Shown here: piece by piece, positions 1 through 10,200 of the stretch
Numbering within the stretch: the first letter of the stretch is position 1
How the letters are laid out: each line of letters opens with the position of its first letter
Assembly (NCBI GenBank): GCA_905221605.1
Contig: CAJNDS010002657.1
Span: forward strand, 182,001 to 246,000
DNA from: Symbiodinium natans
Lineage: Eukaryota; Sar; Dinophyceae; Suessiales; Symbiodiniaceae
DNA: 64,000 nt
Direction: 5' to 3'
Notes under the pieces: generated by a model
Seen by the model: only the letters and a program-made list of their open reading frames with translations
Database searches by the model: none
Told to the model about the DNA's origin: nothing
Made by a program: the position numbers and the translations under genes

Positions 1-893
1 TCTTGAAGATGCCCCAAAGACCGGTTCAGGTTTTGGGGTCATTAAGACGTTGAAAGGTTGGAATGGCGCGGGTTGTAGGACACCCCCCCGACCTGTGCCA
101 AAAAGGTACTTGGAGAACCCCTCTTAACCGCACACCTTTAGAGAGCTGCTGAACATTAAGCCCTAAACCGCCGCCGAAACCCAAAACCCTAAAAACCCTG
201 AAAGCTAATTACTAATTAAAACTCTAACAGAAAAGCCCTGCAGCTGAAACCCAAAATCCTAAACCCTCGCTAAACTGCCCTAAACCCTTAAACCTTAAAC
301 CCAAAACCCAAAACCCAAAACCCAAAACCCTAGCTAACCCCTAGCAGAAGGCAAATTGGGAGGCTGCCGAGGTTTCGTGCGCATGCCCTCTTGGGTTCTT
401 GCCCTAAGTCAGGGTCTGTCGACGGGCTTGGATGCGTCTACTCACCCTAAACCCTAAACCCTAAACCCTAAACCCTAAACCCTAAACCCTAAACCCTAAA
501 TCCTAAACCCCAAACCCCAAACCCAAAAACCTAAACCCTAAACCCCGGGGTTCAGGGGGTCTTCAAGCTTTCAACAAGGATGGACAAAGGGCACATCGGG
601 CTGGTATTTGGATTCCTCTGCCAGGCCCTCACTCACCCTAAATCCTAAACCCTAGACCCTGAACCCTAAACCCTGAACCCTAAACCCTGAACCCTAAACC
701 CTAAACCCTACACCCTAAACCCTAAACCCTAATTAGACCGTAAACCCTATAAAACCCTATACCCGCTTAAGGTTTAGGTGCTTGGAGCGTCTGGAATTCC
801 GGCAAGGATGGGATAGGCGGGACTGAAGGGTGCCTGTCACGTACTGGCTCCCGCTACGTCGCCCGAGCCGGTGCGTGACCGGTTTTGGACGAC
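1..893. repeat. Telomere-type CCCTAAA tracts with short islands
   Basis: Three CCCTAAA-strand tracts (about 238-345, 442-548 and 634-770, with scattered variants) separate GC-richer islands at about 346-441, 549-633 and 771-893. The tracts are imperfect, with CCCAAAA and CCCTGAA variants. No convincing coding region is seen. The last island leads directly into a TTTAGGG tract, giving the C-tract/island/G-tract arrangement seen throughout the window. Confidence 0.8.
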
Positions 894-957
894 GGCCCCA
901 TTGGGTTTAGGGTTTAGGGTTTAGGGTTTAGGGTTTAGGGTTTAGGCCCCATTGGGT
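894..957. repeat. TTTAGGG tract flanked by 13-bp direct duplication
   Basis: GGCCCCATTGGGT at 894-906 is repeated exactly at 945-957, on the two sides of about five and a half TTTAGGG units. The arrangement looks like insertion of the telomere-type tract with duplication of the target. Part of the GGGT overlaps the repeat itself, so the truly informative duplicated part is about 10 bp. Confidence 0.7.
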
Positions 958-1124
958 AGTAACGATTTGGAAGTCGAATGCCGGGGCAGCTTGATGAGGT
1001 TCAGCATAGACCCGTCAGACGCCGGAAGATTACTTCCGGAAGTCTCATCAGACTCCCATACAAGAAGTCGAGCCAACGCTGAGCAATTTTGTCGAATCAG
1101 CTCTGGTAGCTGGTATGAGGCTCA
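958..1124. other. Unassigned GC-rich sequence 3' of the broken RCC1 gene
   Basis: Non-repetitive sequence between the TTTAGGG tract and the stop codon of the RCC1-repeat fragment. It may be former coding or 3' flanking sequence of that gene, but no RCC1 repeat is readable here in any frame. Confidence 0.3.
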
Positions 1125-1956
1125 TCACTCTTCAACAGCGGCAGCAACGGTAGCAAAAGCCTGCTGTTGACGATTGCCCCAAATCAAAGTGGACCCATCG
1201 CCCAGAATGGCAGCGAAAGCACTATAAGATGCTGTGATCTGCCGCACATCCTTCAGCCGACCTTGCACAGCACTGCTGTCGTCACCATAAACAGCAGCGC
1301 CCCAGGTCGCAACAGACCCATCGCCCAGAATGGCTGCGAAAGCCCTGTCAGATGCTTGGATCTGCTGCACGTCCTTCAGCTGACCTTGCACAGTACTGCT
1401 GTCGCCACCATAGCCGGCATCGCCCCAGGTCACAACAGACCCATCACCCAAAATGGTAGCAAAAGCCGTGCAATTTGCTTGGATCTGCCGCGCATCCTTC
1501 AGCTGATCTTGCACAGTACTGCTGTCGCCACCATAGCCGCCATCGCCCCAGGTCACAACAGACCCATCGCCCAGAATGGCTGCAATGCCCTGTAAGATGC
1601 TTGGATCTGCTGCACGTCTTTCATCTGATCTTGAACAGCACTGCTGTCGCCACCACAGTCAGCATCGCCCCTCGCACCACAGACCCGTCGCCCAAAATGA
1701 GAGCAAAGGCATAGCGATTGTTGCAAACGTAGACCTCGCGGATATGCAAGGTCACCGAATCGCCGCTCTGCAACCTCGACTCCTCCAGTGTGGCTGCTCC
1801 GTCAAGAATGCCTCCCGAAGAGTCCGAGAGTCTGCCCCAACCAACTGCCAGTAATTCCTGCGCTGTGAGCTTGAATTGCTTTACGGGCTCATCCTTTTCT
1901 GCTTCCAGTACAACTGAGCGGCCACTTAGCAGGCTCACCTCGATCGCAAGGGCCAT
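1125..1956 (-). pseudogene. Ubiquitin-like/RCC1-repeat gene, broken by two frameshifts
   Basis: The ATG at 1956 begins MALAIEVSLLSGRSVVLEAE, a ubiquitin-like fold start continuing through GRLSDSSGGILD and ESRLQSGDSVTLHIR. RCC1-type repeats of exactly 41 residues follow (core LGDGSVVTWGDAGYGGDSST). RCC1 repeats form beta-propeller blades, and this ubiquitin-like plus RCC1 layout is common in dinoflagellate predicted proteins, often auto-named HERC-like; no HECT domain is present. Compared with sister repeats, one base is missing near 1669-1675 and one near 1582-1588, so the reading frame moves twice. After 1556 three clean repeats run on to a stop at 1125 with a non-RCC1 tail, so the propeller is also short. 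I read it as a decayed or truncated gene. Unrecognised introns over the shifts are possible but less likely, because the repeat continues immediately in the shifted frame. Confidence 0.75.
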
Positions 1957-2094
1957 TGCAGCCAAAAGCACATAACAAAGCAACCAAGGGGCCACTGAGC
2001 CAGCGCACCTTCCATGCTTCCATGACAGGATTACTGCTTCAAGAGGTCTTTGGCAGCACTCCGCATCCAAACAGTCACGAAGAGGCAAAGCCTA
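1957..2094. other. 5' flank of the RCC1-repeat pseudogene
   Basis: The pseudogene frame stays open up to about 2088, but only with a TTG start, and the added residues do not resemble the ubiquitin-like domain. It is treated as leader or flank. A CCCTAAA tract begins directly after it. Confidence 0.35.
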
Positions 2095-2240
2095 TGCCCT
2101 GAACCCTAGATCCTAAGCCCTAAACCCTAAACCCTAAACCCTAAATTCGAACTTGAAACCACAAGGGTATTGGGGTGGTTCAGTGCCCTTCTAACCCAAT
2201 AAGAACTGCAATGGTGACCCTTTTATCAGCCCCTTAGGTC

Positions 2241-2273
<33 letters not shown>

Positions 2274-3293
2274 CATATATATACATAGTCATATTAGTGG
2301 GCTACAAGTGCCCATCAGCCGCCAAGTAATGTACAACTGTACAGGGCGAGGACCGCTAGTTGCAGATTTATAGAAGTACCCCGAGTGGATTGTGTAAGTA
2401 GCGTAGCGTAGAGCCCTAATGCCTAAACCCTAAACCCGAAAGCCTAAGCCCTAAACCCTAAACTCTCAACCCAAACCCTAAGTCCCTTGACTGTTTTAAG
2501 CATCCAAGTCGCGAGGAGCCAGACTTCGTGCGAGTGCCGCTCTTGCGGGTCTGTCCACTTCCTCTGTCGTGTCACCACAAATCTGAGGGTTTACGATAAT
2601 AGGGGCACCTTATTGAGGTCCTTGCTAGCAGGAAACCCCTACTATTTGGGGGGGACATTAGGGATCCCGTAAACCCTAAACCCTAAACGCTAAACCCTAA
2701 TCCCTAAACCTTAAACCCTAAACCCTAAACCCTACACCCTAAACCCAATCTGGGTCCAACCACAATGTCAAAGGTCCACTCCAAGGGTGCTTTGGGGCTA
2801 TGTCATGAAGTAGGGTTTTTTGTATCCCCAAAATGACACCCAGTATATACACTCACCAAAACAAGGAACCTTACTTACACTCACCAAGAACAAGAATATA
2901 CACCCTGTTTCATGTACAACAGCATAGTGAAGTCTACTCTTGAACGAGAGGATCCCCTCCCTGCACTTTTGTGACGCACCCAAAAACCTGCAAGCCGCTT
3001 CTTTGGGTACCTCATGCTATGGTCAGGGTACCAAGAACTTTAACAATAGCCTACTAGAGTCCTAAGTGTGGGCCCATCATGTGGGTCCCTGGTTACACAA
3101 CACCTACATACGCTCTATAAATATAGGGCCCATACCTTGGATCCCTGTAGACAAAGGCAAGGGGCCAGACCAAGGGCCCATGGTAACCCTAAGCCCTAAG
3201 CCCTAAGCCCTAAGCCCTAAGCCCTAAACCCTAAACCCTAAGCCCTAAACCCTAAGCCCTAAACCCTAAACCCTATAAACCCTAAGCCCTAAA
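2095..3293. repeat. CCCTAAA tracts, CT/TA microsatellite and a dispersed repeat
   Basis: CCCTAAA tracts lie at about 2095-2147, 2413-2480, 2668-2747 and 3184-3293; the last is rich in the variant GCCCTAA. A (CT)n(TA)n microsatellite occupies 2240-2286. The stretch 2590-2672 (AATAGGGGCACCTTATTGAG onward) belongs to a repeat also seen near 17280, 33905 and 61115. The 2760-3180 stretch is AT-richer, with no supported gene. Confidence 0.7.
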
Positions 3294-3298
3294 CCCTA
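3294..3298. repeat. Target-site duplication CCCTA, left copy
   Basis: CCCTA lies immediately before the left LTR and recurs immediately after the right LTR. Removing the element and one copy restores an uninterrupted CCCTAAA register across the junction, which supports a real 5-bp duplication even though the target is itself repetitive. Five bp is the usual length for copia-type integrases. Confidence 0.75.
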
Positions 3299-3528
3299 TA
3301 CGGGGGGCAACCGAAGGAGGACAGGGAACAAAACAGTCAACCCCAACAGAAGCCCTTAATTCCCCTGGAACAACCAACAACCAAACAACAAGACCCCAAA
3401 CCAAGGGCACACTTTTTACGAAACCTTCGACCGCTTTGGTCATGGCTTGAGCCATAAGATTACCGGGTGCATTGACCCTTCAACTTCCAATACCAACTCC
3501 TTTCTACAATACCAACTGCAGCTCCGCA
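3299..3528 (-). repeat. 3' LTR of the copia-type element
   Basis: A 230-bp direct repeat of 12953-13182, with one difference seen (C at 3363, G at 13017), so insertion is recent. In the element's sense (minus) direction it begins TGCGGAGC and ends CCCCCCGTA; the start is canonical TG, but the end is TA rather than CA. The sense strand contains two short hairpins, ATGGCTCAAGCCAT and GACCAAAGCGGTC. Confidence 0.93.
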
Positions 3529-3541
3529 CTCCCCCTGTCCT
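3529..3541 (-). promoter_or_regulatory. Polypurine tract
   Basis: In sense orientation the sequence directly before the 3' LTR is AGGACAGGGGGAG, all purine except one C. It stands where plus-strand DNA synthesis is primed in LTR elements, and it fixes the inner edge of the 3' LTR. Confidence 0.8.
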
Positions 3542-3714
3542 AGGATTTCCTAGGACACATTGGAGGTGCAGATCTTTGGCCAAAAACCGCCATTTAGGCA
3601 GCAGCCAGCTGCTTGAAATGCACATTATGGTTTTACGTCTTCCAGGACGAACCTTCAGCTCATTGGCCGAATCCTTTACCGTTGAGGATTTCTTCACCTC
3701 GCACTTGAAAAAAT

Positions 3715-4251
3715 TCACGTTCCAGCGGCCCGTTCCTCACCAAGGAACTCGGCATTCACCACCCAGCCGTCCTTGAGGCAATGCTCACAAAGCGTCTTAG
3801 CCCTGGGCTGTGAATATCGCAGAACATCACAGTCACTGCTTGCGTGCATACAGTTCCCACCCACTGTTGTATACAAAGTGGCACTCGCAGGAATGACCAC
3901 CACTTTCTTAACCCACAGCCTTTTATACAGCTGCCGAAAGAGGCACCATGCCAACTCCCAGAGTATAATTGCTGCCACCAAATACGCAACAAGGTCTGAA
4001 TTGTTGATAACCATTTCAATACCTTGAGCCAGAACCATCACCGTAGATGTGTTGGCGACCTTGCACACCCCTTCTTCTGAGCAAAAGAAACCAGCAGTTG
4101 ACACTTCTTCGCCACCAGTTGCCATCCCTTGCAGAGATGCAGCCACCATCATGACCGCCATTGCAAGCGAGGCCCTCTTCAAGTCAGTCCCTTGTACCAA
4201 CAGTCGGAGACCCCAAAGTGCCTTTTGCTTTGCATACACCTGTCCACTCAT
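3715..4251 (-). CDS. Downstream ORF: membrane segment and Cys-rich tail of the retroelement
   Basis: 178 residues from the ATG at 4251, overlapping the last 68 bases of the polyprotein gene in the +1 frame. A hydrophobic stretch lies near residues 27-44 and a stronger predicted membrane segment (DLVAYLVAAIILWELAWCLF) near 86-105. A basic patch (RQLYKRLWVKK) follows, then a possible metal site with Cys134, His136, Cys141 and a CEHC pair at 155-158. The first residues (VYAKQKALWGLRLL) resemble the C-terminal tail that usually follows RNase H in copia polyproteins, such as a TKAL...LWG segment. I therefore suspect this ORF is the end of the polyprotein, reached by ribosomal frameshifting or cut off by a recent 1-base mutation. 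The position recalls env-like ORFs of some copia elements, but no similarity to any envelope protein is claimed. Confidence 0.6.
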   Translation of the reverse strand: MSGQVYAKQKALWGLRLLVQGTDLKRASLAMAVMMVAASLQGMATGGEEVSTAGFFCSEEGVCKVANTSTVMVLAQGIEMVINNSDLVAYLVAAIILWELAWCLFRQLYKRLWVKKVVVIPASATLYTTVGGNCMHASSDCDVLRYSQPRAKTLCEHCLKDGWVVNAEFLGEERAAGT

Positions 4252-7200
4252 CAACTTGAAGATGCGCTATCACCATATAACCACGGTCCACCAGAAACCT
4301 GACACCGGCTGCTCGAATTCTCAGGTGTCTTGTCCTCCAGCTTCCAGCAGGATATTGAATGATCGAGCACGTTGAAACCGAATCTGTATACAGCACTTTT
4401 TGCAGCGATTCTTCACCTGTTCCAACCAAAGCGGCAATTATAGGGGTGCACGACTGAATCATCGTTGCTCCCTCTATGGACGCATGTAATTCAGCTTCAG
4501 CTGTACTTAAAGCCACCGTTGATTGTCTCTGTGTTGCCCACATCACTGGACAGTCACCCCACACCACCACCGCTCCTGAGTGGCTCTTTTCATTTTCACC
4601 TGCTGCAAAGCTGGCATCCGCGTAGGACTCCACCACCTTGACGCCTCGTCCATAACGCAACACCTCATTCCTTTCTTTTTCGCATGTTGCGATTGCTCCG
4701 AACGTCAGGCCTAACGTTGGAGTTGCAGCAAGGTATCGAAAAACCTCCTCAGCCTTTTTAACCACAAATCGCGGCCTTCGGGATGTCCACAAAGACAACT
4801 GGCTCGTGCAGAACGCCAAATCAGGTCGAGTTTTGATTGCCACCCAGAGGAACTCCCCTACGGCACCTTGAGCCGCTCGCAAGGAAGGAATATCTACCTC
4901 CTCTTCTTCACCTGGAGTTTCTTTCACCATTGGCAGGTTACTCCCTTTTCCAGTTTCATCGATCTGATACCCTCGTCGGTTCAGCAAATCTCTCACAAAG
5001 TCCTCCTGGTTGAGAAAGAAGCTGCCATTTCGATACCAGATTTGGACACCCAAAAACTTCAGGAATCCATCACCACAGCCTGGACCACAGAACTCGGGTT
5101 CAGAAGTTTTCCACTCCTTCCTGATCTGTTCCAAGGCCTCCCGGAGCACTGTCATAGTCCCAGCCATCAAAAAATCATCCACGTAAAGACCCATTGTCCC
5201 TACCAACTTGCTTGCACCTTCCGGCTTTTCTTGTGCCATAATAAGGAACAGACTTGGGTCTGCATTGGACCTCTGAAAGCTCATTGCTTGTCCATCCTTT
5301 GATTCCCAAGACATACCTTGAAGACGTTGGTCTCGCCACTCCACCCATGCTGCAGGACTTTCGGCCAAACCGTACAAGGCCTTTCTCACAATCCACCGCT
5401 CCTCCTTTGTGCAAAGACCCAATTTCACCGCCGCCCTTGGGGGCTGCACCACCACCAGACGCCCTTCTCTTTGCGCCCTATTCATCGGCGCCGTCAGAAA
5501 AGCTTTGGAAATGTCTAAGCCAGCGATGATCCACACCATATATGCTGCGTGCCTCACTTGACACCTGAATGTAGTTGAATCTAAACCTGGAGCGTACAGC
5601 GAGTGACGACTGAGGGACCTTGGCCCTTCGTATTCTGTAGCTGCCGTTGACGAAATAAAGTTCCCACATGCACAGATACGGGCACGCCTCCTCCCTGTCC
5701 CTTGCTTCCGGGTAAACACCACCAGACTGGGAACGTACTCAATCACCGGTGCATTAGGCTCTTCCGCCAATTTGTCCAACTTTTCTTGAGTTGTTGGTTC
5801 CACCACCTCCAACTCTTTCACCAAAGACGTCACCTCGTCCGACAATGATTCCCTCCACTTTTCCAGCTCTTGCATGGCTTCTTGTGTAGGAATCGTTTTT
5901 GTTTGCAGGAACTCAACCTCCTCTGCTGCCTCCAGCGCGGTATTTTCCTGTACCACCTGCTGAACTTGAGCTGCTTTGACCAAAAACTTCGAGAGCTGTT
6001 CCTCAGCCCTTTTTGCTTTAACCAGCCATTCTCTAGTCTCTGATCCTTTTTCCTCATTCGACTCATTGGCCGATCCATGGAACTCGTCCAAAATGCAACA
6101 TTCCTGTTCAGCAATTAGGCGTCGAATACTCAAATGCTCCTCTAGAGCCCATTGATGCGCTTCGAACACAGCGTAGTCGACTTCCTCTGCAAGGTCGTCC
6201 AGCGAGGTCTCTTTCAACGTCATTTTTAACCACTTCCTTTTTTCACCTTCTTCAGCTTGTGGTTCTGGAAGAGGAAACTTGCATTGGAGAAGATAGCACC
6301 TATCCTTGTAGCCCAAACGCTCCATAAAAACAGGTGTGTACCCTGTCAAGGATACCCTGTTCCCTTTCCAAGGCATAGGACCATGCAGTTTTCTCGGAAA
6401 GAACGACATGAAGTTCCAGTGGATATCGACCAATTTTCCAGGTAAGACTTTCTTCCCATAGGATTGCTCCACCACTTCAGCTCCTTCCTCGAAAACCTTT
6501 TCATCCTCAACCCACAGCTGACCATCTTTATAGTCACCAAAGCCACACACATAATTGCAGCAATGTTTTTCATTGTGACTATCCCTATGCAATGACACCG
6601 GAGCATTGCACGAGATCTGAAGAGCAGAAAATTTGGCTTCAGGATTGTGGTGCCTCACGAATGATGCCAAATAACGACATAGCCATGGTCTCCGATGAGT
6701 CTCTTTTGTAATACCACACACTCCGCCATGAGTATAGTGGCCCAACACCAGAGCTCGCGTACTTGTACACCAATTGTTGATACTACCTCTTCGATTCACC
6801 CTCTTTGGGTATACAATCCCTTCCAAAAGCTCCTCGCAGTCCACGTAATCATACATAGACCTTTCATACATTGACTTGGCTTTTTGCTCTTCTTTTTCCA
6901 ACTGTGTTCCATCCTCAGCAGTCTCACTTTTGCAGACCAAATAAGCATTTTCATGAAGAGAACAGCAAGTCGGCCAATACTCATCACCAGGAACATTGTC
7001 CTCAACATCTGCATTTTCTTCCAGCTCCCCCAGACCCTGCGTGTCATCCTCGAAAATTTCTAAGGGCGGACTCTCCCCCCGCTTGCGGAGGGAGCCCACA
7101 TGACCACGCAGTGAAGAGGCCGGGCTTTTTTCTTTTAACCGATGACGAACTGGAGGATCGCGAGGCGGAGGTAAAGGAGGACCTTCCTCATCAGCGAACC

Positions 7201-10200
7201 GAAGCGCCGGTTTTTTCCCCTTGAGACGATGCTCTGGAGGAGAAGGCTCCTGTTCTTCTACCACCCCTTCCAGCTCCAATTCAGGCGGTTCCTTTATATT
7301 GGAAAAAATCGTAGTGCAGGGAAATAACACCAGTTCATCCGGATCTTTTGCAGTCCCTTGAGCTTCCACCCAATAACCACCAGGTAGGTCATCGCATGGA
7401 CCCAAAAGAAGCACAGGCTGCGTACGACCGACCCATTGCCGACCTTTCTTTGTTCCATCCGGACCCAGCAACTCCCACGGACGACGCTTGACTTGAATCT
7501 GAGCACCAAAGGGAAGCAATGATTTAGGATTTAACCCCAACTCCCTTTCAGCTTTCTGCCACCGTAACATTGACCAATGGCGAGCAGCCAGTGCCCAGTA
7601 CGCCGGCCCGAGTCGCGCCTCCTTTAAGAGCGACCTGACACCACGTTTGAATAAACCCACACATGCTTCAGCGCGCCCATTTGTTTGCGGGACTCCAGGA
7701 TCACCAGTGGTCCTATATATCAGACGAGTTTCACAAAAGGACCGGAAGCGTGCATTGACAAACTCCCCCGCTCGATCTGAGTGGATTCTCAACACCGGAT
7801 ACCCATGTCTCTGCAAGCGCACCATCATTCTTTGAACTGCCGACAAAACAGTTGTTTGCTGTTTGTCCACAATCGGCTCCACCATAACGAAGTTGATCAT
7901 ACGGACAGGCTGGGTCAAGTGGTCCTTCAGTTCCTTCCAGGATTTCTCAGAAGCTTGGATTTTCAACACCTCTGCCTCCAGAACTGGCGCAGGTTCCACC
8001 GGCGCAGAGTCTTCCTCCTCGAAGTTAGCGACTGCATCGCCTAACCATTCTCCGACACCAGCACCTTCATCTGCCACCTGATCTTCCACCTCATCCGCAT
8101 CTTCCTCCTTTTCTGGAGGGCGACCCACATTGGGATCCAACATTGGAAATTGATACACACCAATAACAGCGTGTCGTGGCTTCTGCTGGTGAGCATCCTT
8201 TGAACACTTGTATGGACCCGCTAAGTCCAATGATAAAGTGTAAGCATCCCCATGCTTCCGCCTCAAATGGCGACGCTCTTTTCCAGCGGCAGACACACAG
8301 ATTTGACAATCACGTCTGAAAGGAATATGCCCCCTTAGGCAATGGTCACGGAAAGCTCGCTCCTCAGCTGTCAACCTCCGTAACGTCCCTTCTCGTTCTT
8401 CCTTTTTTAACACCATAGCTTCCCGTTCAGCATCGCTCTCGTGCAACCATTGTGCCAACCTGTGACGTATTCTTTTAACCAATCCAAACGCCCATCGCGC
8501 CCATATGGAGGATTGTCCAATACGTTCTTCCAGGGTAGAAGCGAATGTTGCCGACCACGGAACAACCACGCGAACCTGTTCCAACGATTCCCACAGTTCC
8601 ATATCAGACACCAGGAAAGTCGTAGGTTTCACCAGAGCATGTCCCAATGCTCCTTGATCAAAATGTGCAGCGTACATTCCATAACGCTCACAAAAACTTT
8701 TCACCTCTGGCCAACTCCAGAAGGTAGGACTTGAGAGCCCTTCCTGAGAACCATCCACCAGATCCTCAGCACTCAAGACCGTTTTGCCATTCTGAGAGAA
8801 ATCTTTCCCTATGAGTTCAGGGTCCCCAGGGCTTTCCATGCCAAAGAAGACAGAACTTCCATTGATGACTTCAGCAGTTCCACACCTTGAATGCACCGCC
8901 ACGTCATATAGGAAAAGCATCTTCAGAAGTAAAACACCATCCTTTTGAGCTAATTCTTGATGTGGCCAAGGAAGACTCTTTAATCCCAACCGTTCAGGCC
9001 CACAGCGTCGGCGTAATACAGGTGGACCACCGTCTTCACCTCTCAACCTTGACACTGTCCTGCATGGAGGTCCTCCAACCACAGCAACCACCTTTCCTTC
9101 AGCCGCCAGATGCAGAAGATACTTCCAGACGCTCGAATTATGTAGGTCACCGCCTTTCTTCAAATCCAGCTCCAGTACCTCCACATCCCGACTGGGAAAA
9201 TGCCATTTTTGTTTTCCCGAAAATAGGTGTACCACCACCCTTTTTGCTCGTGCCAGCCGTCTCCTTTTATGACGGTTGAAAGGCAACGCCGCAATATCTC
9301 CACGTGGCAACAGCTCCATCAGCATATTTTCTGGTATATCCCCATAATACCACCGAAGAAATCTCCAGCATGCCTGGACGAACTCCTCCTCATTCGCTGA
9401 CGCTGTCCGCGCTGCGCTTTGCAACGACGTTTTTACAGCCACCTCGTTGTCCGTATTCGGACACCCTTGAACCATACGTGCCACCTTCAATGCTTGCTTT
9501 GGTGAACACCAATCCATTTCATCAATGATCTGAAGCGCCACCTCCTTTTCCAAACAAGGGCACCCATTCAGATCACGAACGCGAAGTTCTCCCAGAACAG
9601 GATGTGAGGCTGTGCACTTGCCACCACGCCACTGAACTCTGAGACCAACCAAGGCGCTCGCTTTGCCAATTGGCACTAGTGGATCTACCATTTCAGGAGT
9701 TACCAGGGTCCCACCTGGGGTAATACACATCTCCCGAACAGCTAAAGACACCAACACCTTTTGCTGCGGAAGCTGTTCACCAGGACGAAGTGATCTGAGA
9801 GGATGTGATGCTCCCGAGTCCAACATGCCCATTCCCGAACACTCATTGGTGTCAGAAACCCTGGCCACATGTAGAACGCATACTCCTCGGCCTTCTCCCT
9901 GCTTCGGCAACAACGTGGCATCCGACGAACCGACTCCACAGTCCGCCCTTCCATTCCTCCATTGAGAATGGGACCAAGACGCACGCTGCCTTTCAGCATG
10001 CAAAACCATTTTTTCAGCTGTTTTGTAATCCATAACCAAACAGCCATGTTCAAACCACAAGAGCTGGTCCAGCGAAGATTTTGCACCCATGTGACACGTT
10101 CCATTGATCACAGTGAGGTTCGCCCCAAACTCCAGAATCAACCAGAGAGGGATAATCAGGGGCCCATTGTCTTCCCTAATCAACGTCCCTTTCTCTGTAA

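Noticed and set aside
3440-3776. Frames on both strands overlapping the 3' LTR
   Set aside because: They cross the LTR boundary and polypurine tract and lack a proper start; shadows within the untranslated end of the element.
3715-4251. A retroviral-type envelope protein
   Set aside because: Only the position and one membrane segment recall env; no signal, cleavage site or fusion-peptide-like pattern is seen, and continuity with the pol tail is a better explanation.
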